DNA from: Limonium bicolor
Taxonomy: Eukaryota > Streptophyta > Magnoliopsida > Caryophyllales > Plumbaginaceae
Direction: 5' to 3'
DNA: 64,000 nucleotides
Assembly (NCBI GenBank): GCA_023374045.1
Contig: CM041776.1
Coordinates: forward strand, 284,903,873 to 284,967,872
Numbering within the stretch: the stretch's first letter is position 1; the number at the start of each line of letters is the position of its first letter. The position numbers and the translations under genes were made by a program. Below, one piece after another: positions 58,018-64,000 of the stretch. The notes beneath the pieces were generated by a model. That model had not been told where the DNA came from. It worked only from the letters and a program-made list of their open reading frames with translations, and did no database searches.

Positions 58018-59605
58018 ATGAAGAAGTGGCCAGATTTAAAATTTCCGTCCACGAGATTAGTGGCAGCTAAATATCATCTACTTCATCGGAGATTCCTTGC
58101 TGTGTTCTTGCTGTCTGCATTCTCTATCTATTTCTTATCCTCTTAAATTCCTCACCTGCTCTCTCTTTAAGCAAAATCTACGTCCCAGCTGGTCTCAAAT
58201 CGTTTTCTCTTTTCCCTCCCTTCATTCATCCCGCCGGCTGTTGACCAGACATACGATGATGATCATGATGAGTTAAAGAAGACGAAAGCGGTCGTAAGTG
58301 AGCCGAGAATAGCAGTATGCTTGGTTGGTGTGCGAGGAAGGTTTGAACTGACGGGACCATCTATCATCGACAGGGTTCTTAGACCACTGCCTAACTCGGA
58401 CCTCTTTCTTCATTGTCCGTTTGATGCGAATTCTTACAAGCTGTCGCTTTTGAAGGACGCGCCTAGGATTGCGTCAGTACGGATCTTTAAAACCAGTTCC
58501 TATCCCTGAAAGACGAGAATCGGAGTAAAGTTCTGTCGGCGATTGATTCTCCCAACGGAATACAGGTTAGTCATTCTTTTCTTACATTTGCACAGCTGAG
58601 ATAGCTAGATAGTCTAGATTCTACCAAGCATGGAAGATTGACCGGTTGTTTTTTTTTTTAATTAATGAAATAAAGTTTGGTTAGGTAGTGGTCTGGTCGG
58701 ATGAATATATGGTGCATTTTATTTAGCTTAGTCTTACCAAATCAAAGAAAAGAATTTCCATTTGTAGGTAGTTTTTTTGAACCAAGAAAGAAGCAGCTTA
58801 TTGTAACACATAATATAAAAACATTATAATAATGCGAAATGTAGTAATAACGTATATGCATTGATCATCAGGGTCTACTTCAATATTTCCAATTGGTGGA
58901 AGGCTGCTTAACACTAATAGAGGACTACGAAACCAAACCCAAATTCACCTACGATTGGATTCTCCGTACCCGAGTCGACACTTACTGGTCATCCTCAATC
59001 AAACCATCTTCATCCTTAATCCATCCCACTATATCATCCCAGTAGGTTCCAACCACGGCGGCCTTAACGACCGTTTCGGCCTTGGAGATCGAAACACTTC
59101 CATCATCGCTCTCTCTCGTCTCTCTTTAACCCAACTCTCTATTCCAGGGTTTTAAAAAACTCAACTCTGAAGCTGCATTCAAAGCTCAACTCAACCCACC
59201 ATCCTGGTGTCCCCATTCCTCTCCCTTGATCAACCTTTCTGTGTGGTTTCAGATCGGACTTACAAGTTCCCCCTCAGTAAGTTCCGGATCCCTGTTGCTG
59301 CATATCAAGTCGAGGCCCGTTGAATGGTGTTAAATGTAGACCGTGTAAGCCGGCATGTGTTGGTCATGTGTGGGAGAAGAGATGCGGAAGTTGAAGAAAA
59401 AGTCAAGTTGGACGGAGTGGAAAGGTGGTAGGTTAGAACTCTGTGATGCACGTAATGAGTGGGAGTGGATGGGAAGATGTGTTTGATCAAAGTGTAGGGA
59501 AGAGATTTGTGAAAGCAAGGCAGCGTGTGGTTAAGATGAAGATGAAGGAATGTCCTTAGTGATTTTAAGAAGATGAGATAAAACTATAGGTGGGTGGGAT
59601 ACCCC
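58018..59605 (+). pseudogene. Paralogue C: DUF7796-like type II membrane protein, frameshifted
   Basis: Third copy of the family. The ATG at 58018 opens MKKWPDLKFPSTR and a hydrophobic segment 'RRFLAVFLLSAFSIYFL', cut by a stop at 58144-58146. The core resumes at about 58305 ('RIAVCLVG', '[20 protein letters not shown]', cited in part), with a compensated indel at 58327-58342. The exon 1 end reads DSPNGIQ, the expected family sequence. Exon 1 ends at 58565, the GT-AG intron is 58566-58871 and exon 2 starts '[20 protein letters not shown]'. Breaks: an extra A near 58492, one or two bases missing near 58524, frame changes near 59020, 59135, 59155 and 59200, and further faults to the end. It is the most damaged of the three copies. 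Confidence 0.78.
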
Positions 59606-60530
59606 TTCAATGGATGAAATTTGTAAGTTGGGACTGAGTTTGAAAACTAGTCCTTTAGGAGGTTGAAGAGATGAGATAAGGGCGTACACGCCTGTGTGTT
59701 TATTTTTTACTACTTTGTCACTTTGACTTTAAAGTACTCACTTAGTTGTCTTACTTTTGTTAGAGGCTTACCTTTATTGTTTTTCCTTTAGTACGTAGTG
59801 GTTGAGGGGTGACTTAACGTTATTTTCTTGCATGTTTATGGTCGGAATCTTGTAGTATACATCCACCATCTAGCTTTGATTTGTTTTTTCTTCTATTGAC
59901 CATGATCTTTTTTTCACTTGGTTTGCTTAAGGATAACAAGAATCTTAGGTGGAGGTAGAAACTTTTACACATCCCCTCCCCCTTTCTAAACAAGTTTTAA
60001 AATCTCTTGGTTTCTATTAGGTATGACCGTAAATCCACTTTTTTTCTTTTTTTCTTATGAGGGGTTATTGTGTAGCAAGAAACTAGTACATGATTTACAT
60101 GGGTAAGGGAGAGATCCCAACCACCACTACTAAAATTAATGTTTTTGGTATCAATAATATCATTAACAAAATTAAAATTGTTACATAAACTAATTTTTGT
60201 AACAATAAAAAGTCTAGATGACGTAATTAAGAATAAATTAATTATCGTAACGACTTTTATTTATTATTCTAAATATATTCTTTCTTAAAGTTATATCGTT
60301 ATTGAAATATTAATTTTGTAAACAATATATTGTTTACTTGTAGTCTCCAAGATTTATTCACATCTTTAGTACTGCTTTGGTAACTACTTCACTTTTAACT
60401 AATAAAATACTTTTTATATGATATGGTTTGAATCGTAACAAAAAAACGGGTTTTTACTGTGCAAAAGTGATCCCAGTAACGATACACTTAACACAAAAAA
60501 ACCCACCCAAACCATCCTACCAAAAAGACC
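59606..60530. other. 3' flank of paralogue C; possible small MITE at 60120-60475
   Basis: AT-rich DNA without coding. A candidate CACTA-type MITE may start CACTACTAAAATTAATG near 60124 and end TTTTTACTGTG near 60463; GTAACGA / TCGTTAC-type words recur between them. The ends match only loosely and no target duplication was found, so this is tentative. Confidence 0.3.
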
Positions 60531-61135
60531 AATCGCTTCTACAGGTATCTAGCAACCAGTTTCTTAAAAACAAACTTTTAAATTGGTGCAGAATACCAAT
60601 GCGTTAACAAAGCCTTGAAAACATCGATCCTTCTTGCACCACTTTAGAGCTTGCAATTTTATCGATAGAGCCACAACAAACCAGTTTGTTTCAGCTTGCT
60701 CAAAAATCACCTTGTTCCTCATGAACCAGATATTGTAAACAGCAACATGAGCGTAGACTGCCATATTCTCTGGCTGGCTCTGTGTGAAGGCAATTGTTCA
60801 CACCATCTTCAGGCTATCTTAAATATCCACATCCCACGAAACATCAATTCCCACCATTGATAAATTTGTTGTCTAGAAAATTCTTGCTTGCCTGCATTTG
60901 ATTAATAAATGGCAGTGTACTCTACCACCCTCTGATACAGCGGACACCCCGTTGATGACAGTGTTGCCATGTTAAGCCCAAACAACCTATCTCTTGTGGC
61001 CAGCCTTCTATTGAGCATAAACAAACATATGCGGAACATTCTTACTCCAAATGATTTATGCCAAGATATATCATCTGAGCCCTCGTGGTGTATTTACCTT
61101 CCTTCCCAATCATCCATGACAAGTTATCCTCACCG
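60531..61135 (-). pseudogene. LINE ORF2 C-terminal fragment (zf-RVT region)
   Basis: On the minus strand, with frame changes, 'RLATRDRLFGLNMATLSSTGCPLYQ' (about 61000-60925, cited in part), 'WWELMFRGMWIF', 'AVYNIWFMRNKVIFEQAETN' and 'KLQALKWCKKDRCFQGFVNAL' appear in the order of the zinc-binding region and C-terminus of plant L1-type reverse transcriptases. No RT core is present. It resembles the plus-strand tail at 56265-56690, so both derive from one LINE family. Confidence 0.68.
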
Positions 61136-61139
61136 ATCA

Positions 61140-61437
61140 TGAGATCTAGCTCTACTGCTGTTTAGTAGATCGTGGATTGTTTCTCTACTCTCCTATTGTT
61201 GTATCATTCTAATTTTTGACTCCTGATTTTACGAGTGATCTCTCTATATTAGGATATAGGGTATAGTTATATCCGGTTCCTTATTTTACCGGTCTATTCT
61301 TAGTCCCCCCGTTTAGTCCCTTTTGTATACATACTTACACCTCTGTACTTACACACTCTGTAACATTCTGTTCTTCAATACAGAACACATATTCCTTTCT
61401 TCTTTCTTCGCATCTTTTTGCTCTCATAACATTCACA
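61140..61437 (+). mobile_element. Probable 5' LTR end of Ty1/copia element 2
   Basis: The sequence ends ...ATTCACA at 61437, directly before a primer-binding site, and contains 'cacctctgtacttacacactctg', 'attctgttcttcaatacag' and 'ggatatagggtatagttatatcc', typical of copia LTR 3' parts. The start was not resolved; TGTTTAGTAG near 61159 is one candidate. Confidence 0.5.
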
Positions 61438-61449
61438 TGGTATAAGAGC
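61438..61449 (+). other. Primer-binding site of copia element 2
   Basis: TGGTATAAGAGC differs by one base from the initiator-Met tRNA site. It is followed by GCTAGCTTTTG and a copia Gag. Confidence 0.8.
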
Positions 61450-61484
61450 TAGCTTTTGAAGCTAGTTTTTTCTTTCTTTCGCAT

Positions 61485-62894
61485 CAATGGCCGACCAGGA
61501 AAGACGGTCGAGAACAAAATAAGAAGATCAGAAAGAAGGAGAAGATGATGAAACCGCATCCAGAATCGAAGAATCCATTATGACCCGCCAATCAAGATTT
61601 TCATGACCTCTCTATCTACACCCAGTGGATCACCCACAGTTGAATTTTGGGGTAAAATTCAGGGCACTGGGTTCGATTTGTGGATAGAGCTTCTACTATC
61701 ATCCTCAAATCCAAAAACAAGTTTGGTCTCGTAAATGGACAAGTTGAGGCACCTTCAGTTTCTTCTGAGTGATACCTTCTCTGGGAACGGTGTAATCACA
61801 CCGTCATGAGTTGGATCCTCAACTCCCTGGAGAAAGAGATTGCATATAGCATTATCTACAACGATACCTCTCATCGAATGTGGCAAAATCTATTGAAGAG
61901 ATACGGCATGTAAGTGGTCCAGAAATCTATGCTATCTAACGTGAGATAAGCCAAATTCGTCAACAAGAAGAACCAGTCAGCAGTTACTTTGCCAATTAAA
62001 AAGGATATGGGATCGATTAGACGCAGCAGACGTAGTTGTGGTGCGAGCAAAACAATTCAAGAATAGAAGAACCAAGATCAGCTCATGAAGTTTTTAGACG
62101 GTCTTAACGAGAGATTCAAAAGCGCAAAAGGAACCCTCATGCTTATGAAGCCACTCCTTGATTTGGAACAAGCCTACTCGTTAATTTTGCAAGATGAAAG
62201 CCAGAAATATCTTTTAGAGAATCGGCCTGAAGAAAGCGAAGATTCAGTTCGCTTTACTAGAAAAATCTATATAATTCCAACAGAGAAACCCTAGTAGGAA
62301 TTCCAGCAGCGCAAACATGAAGCAAACTAATCTCAACAATTCGGGAAAGAACAACTTTGAAAATGCTCATATTGCGCAAAGACTGGACATTCTAGTAGGC
62401 TGGAAAAACCACAAGAAAGGAATCATCCTTGCCTGTTGCTGGTTTCACTACGAAGCAAGTTGATCAATTGACCTGTTACATACAGCATAAATGGATTCTT
62501 AGTGATGAATCTTCAAGACTTCCAGGAGCTTTTTCTCGTAATCCTTCTGTTCACTCAAACTTTCAGCTACAGACTGTAAATGATACACATTATGGTTTAA
62601 TTAGTTTATGGGTTATCGATTCTGGTGCATCAGAACATGTTTCAGGAAATAGATCATTTTTTGTTTCCTTTAACAAACTGTTGCAATGAAAAAGAGATTA
62701 TGTTTATAGTGTTGGGAAAACTCATATCTGTGACAATCTCCTCCTGTCTGAAGTTTCTTATGTGCCAAAACTTATGTTTAATCTCATGTCTGTTAGTAAG
62801 TTAACCCAACAGTTAGGAATGTCTATTGTATTTTCCTCGTGATTCTTGTTTATTGCGGGATAATGTCACCAACAATTTCACAATAATAGGATTT
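61485..62894 (+). pseudogene. Ty1/copia Gag and protease (element 2)
   Basis: With many frame changes the Gag order is 'MTSLSTPSGSPTVEF', 'ILNSLEKEIAYSIIYNDTSHRMW' (61805-61890, cited in part), 'EISQIRQQEEPVSSYFA', 'QDQLMKFLDGLNERFKSAKG' (62075-62130) and 'LEQAYSLILQDESQK'. The zinc knuckle reads CSYCAKTGHSSRLEK (about 62360-62405), where the last Cys is lost. Protease follows as 'WVIDSGASEHVSGN' (62610-62650, D-S-G intact), and 'LSEVSYVPKLMFNLMSVSKL' leads to the integrase border. Coding stops at 62894 where CACTA-D starts. Confidence 0.78.
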
Positions 62895-62924
62895 CACTAG
62901 TAGAAAAAAGATTTTAAATGATGC

Positions 62925-63240
62925 CGTTTAAACCACGGTTGAATGAAAAACCATGGTTTAAAGTTCATAAACCACGGTTTCTAAGGCAACCGTCATTTAA
63001 AGTACACGCCGGAGAGAATAAACCACGGATTTTTAGAACCGTGGTATATAGTTTACTTATAAACCACGGTTTCGAGGGCAACCGTCATTTAAAGTACACG
63101 CCGGAGAGAATAAACCACGGTTTTTGGAGAACAGTGGTATATAGTTTACTTATAAACCACGGTTTATAGAGCAACCGTCATTTATATTACACGCCTGAGT
63201 GAATAAACCACGGTTTTTTGTGAACCGTGGTATATAGTCT
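62925..63240. repeat. About 90-bp tandem repeats with AACCACGGTT palindromes
   Basis: Three consecutive units begin near 62970, 63060 and 63152. Each contains 'taaaccacggttt', 'gcaaccgtcattta', 'acacgccggagagaataaaccacgg' and 'gaaccgtggtatatag'. These are probable transposase-binding subterminal repeats. Confidence 0.8.
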
Positions 63241-63307
63241 GAGCGGGAATTTTAATTTTCGGTCCAAATTAACGCGGCTCTCTTATTCTCTTATATATCT
63301 CTCACTG

Positions 63308-63790
63308 TAATTTGCAACCCACACTAGCGAACAAGGGTCGAACATGCTCTGCGCCTCTTCCTCCTTCTCTTCACCTCCCGGTAATTTTTGCAACCCACGC
63401 CGGCGAACATGGAACATGCTCTGCGCCATCTCTTCAACCTCACGGTAATTTTGTAACCCATACTAGTGAACAAGAAACATGCTTTGTGCCATATCAACTG
63501 CACCATAAATTTGCAACCCTAACCAGCGAACAAGGACATGCTCTTGTTTTCACGGTAATTTTTGCAACCCACACTAGCGAACAAGGAACACATGCTCTGC
63601 ACCTCTTCTTCATTCACTATAATTTTTGCAACCCTAACCGGCGAACAAGGACTTGCTCCGCCCTCTCTCATTCTCTTTCACAGTAATTTTGCAACCCACC
63701 AACAAATAAGGAACATAATGCGCATTCTTCACTAATTTTTCAACTCTAATTCGCAAACAAGGAACATACATGTTCTGGCCATTCTCTTGT
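63308..63790 (+). repeat. About 60-bp tandem repeats, 'gcaacccacactagcgaacaagg' unit
   Basis: Seven or eight diverged units follow each other, each with 'GTAATTTTTGCAACCC', 'AGCGAACAAGGAACATGCTC' and a CT-rich tail with 'gcgcc'. Open frames on both strands here are repeat-derived and not genes. The block lies inside CACTA-D and may be an amplified leader sequence. Confidence 0.75.
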
Positions 63791-63934
63791 GTCTGCGCTC
63801 TGTTGAGATTAATTGAAGCTGGCGCTAAATCGCCGGCAATTTGAAAAAATAATCACAGACTATAAACCCACGGTTTTATGTATAACCATGGTTTATTCGT
63901 TGGTTTTAAACATTATATACCACGGTTTTATGTT

Positions 63935-64000
63935 CTGGCCAGTTGGCTGATGTCTTAACAAAGCCATTAGCTGGCAAGGCCTACAAAGATGTATTACCAA
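63935..64000 (+). pseudogene. Ty1/copia RNase H C-terminal end
   Basis: The frame reads QLADVLTKPLAGKAYKDVLP, the well-known copia RNase H end block (Q-L-A-D-x-x-T-K-P-L). In a full element it lies more than 3 kb downstream of the protease, yet here only about 1 kb of CACTA-D separates it from protease sequence. The window ends within it. Confidence 0.75.

Larger units (their letters stand above)
62895..63934. mobile_element. CACTA-D: truncated CACTA transposon in copia element 2
   Basis: The left end is CACTAGTAGAAAAAAG, following TTT. Subterminal AACCACGGTT / AACCGTGGTT palindromes are dense at 62925-63240 and again at 63870-63925. The expected inverted end CTTTTTTCTACTAGTG is absent; instead copia RNase H tail sequence starts at about 63935. 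The element therefore lacks its right terminus. No transposase was seen. Confidence 0.65.

Noticed and set aside
63312..63686. 124-codon plus-strand frame with repeated 'SEQGTCSAP'-type units
   Set aside because: Repeat-derived inside CACTA-D; no known domain.
1..64000. rRNA, tRNA and organellar DNA insertions
   Set aside because: No tRNA-like or rRNA-like stretch was recognised beyond the 12-base primer-binding sites.

Overview
The window is transposon-dense plant nuclear DNA, most likely from an angiosperm. It is AT-rich, most recognisable coding sequence belongs to plant LTR-retrotransposon lineages (Ty3/gypsy and Ty1/copia), LINEs and CACTA transposons, and three copies of a plant-type gene with a GT-AG intron lie between them. 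No bacterial gene organisation, rRNA or tRNA gene was seen. The species cannot be named from the sequence alone.

Layout. 1-7580 is a minus-strand Ty3/gypsy element (Tekay/Del-like chromovirus): partial 3' LTR, polypurine tract, integrase, RT/RNase H, protease and the end of gag. Its LTR is broken by a 1-kb segment carrying a gag fragment in the opposite orientation. Its gag-protease junction is broken by a 1,036-bp segment carrying an AlkB-type 2-oxoglutarate/Fe(II) dioxygenase gene; this is the most unusual feature of the window. 7581-8190 is a Ty1/copia RT-RNase H remnant. 8466-13680 is the start of another gypsy-like element whose primer-binding site appears to be split by a 4.4-kb CACTA transposon (8832-13235), which contains a 1.6-kb inverted repeat. 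14484-15869 is paralogue A of a membrane-anchored family I recognise as DUF7796-like. 16107-17060 is a GCATC-rich TIR element. 19716-22529 is a decayed LINE. 22530-36364 is a complete 13.8-kb non-autonomous LTR element (LARD type) with two nearly identical 4.5-kb LTRs and a perfect 5-bp target duplication. 40637-42232 is paralogue B. 44367-52506 is a copia element split by CACTA-B (46090-51599) and followed by CACTA-C (52507-56264). A LINE 3' end follows, then paralogue C (58018-59605), another LINE tail, and a second copia element (61140-64000) interrupted by CACTA-D.

How the parts relate. Paralogues A, B and C share strand, intron position and flanking motifs, so they look like an old tandem array later pushed apart by nested insertions. 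The LARD has lost its gag-pol coding but shares LTR termini, polypurine tract and LTR body with the coding gypsy element at the left edge, so it was plausibly mobilised in trans by relatives of that element. Single-base indels in short base runs recur in almost every coding remnant and between the two young LTRs. Some of the frameshifts described here may therefore be long-read assembly errors rather than biological decay.
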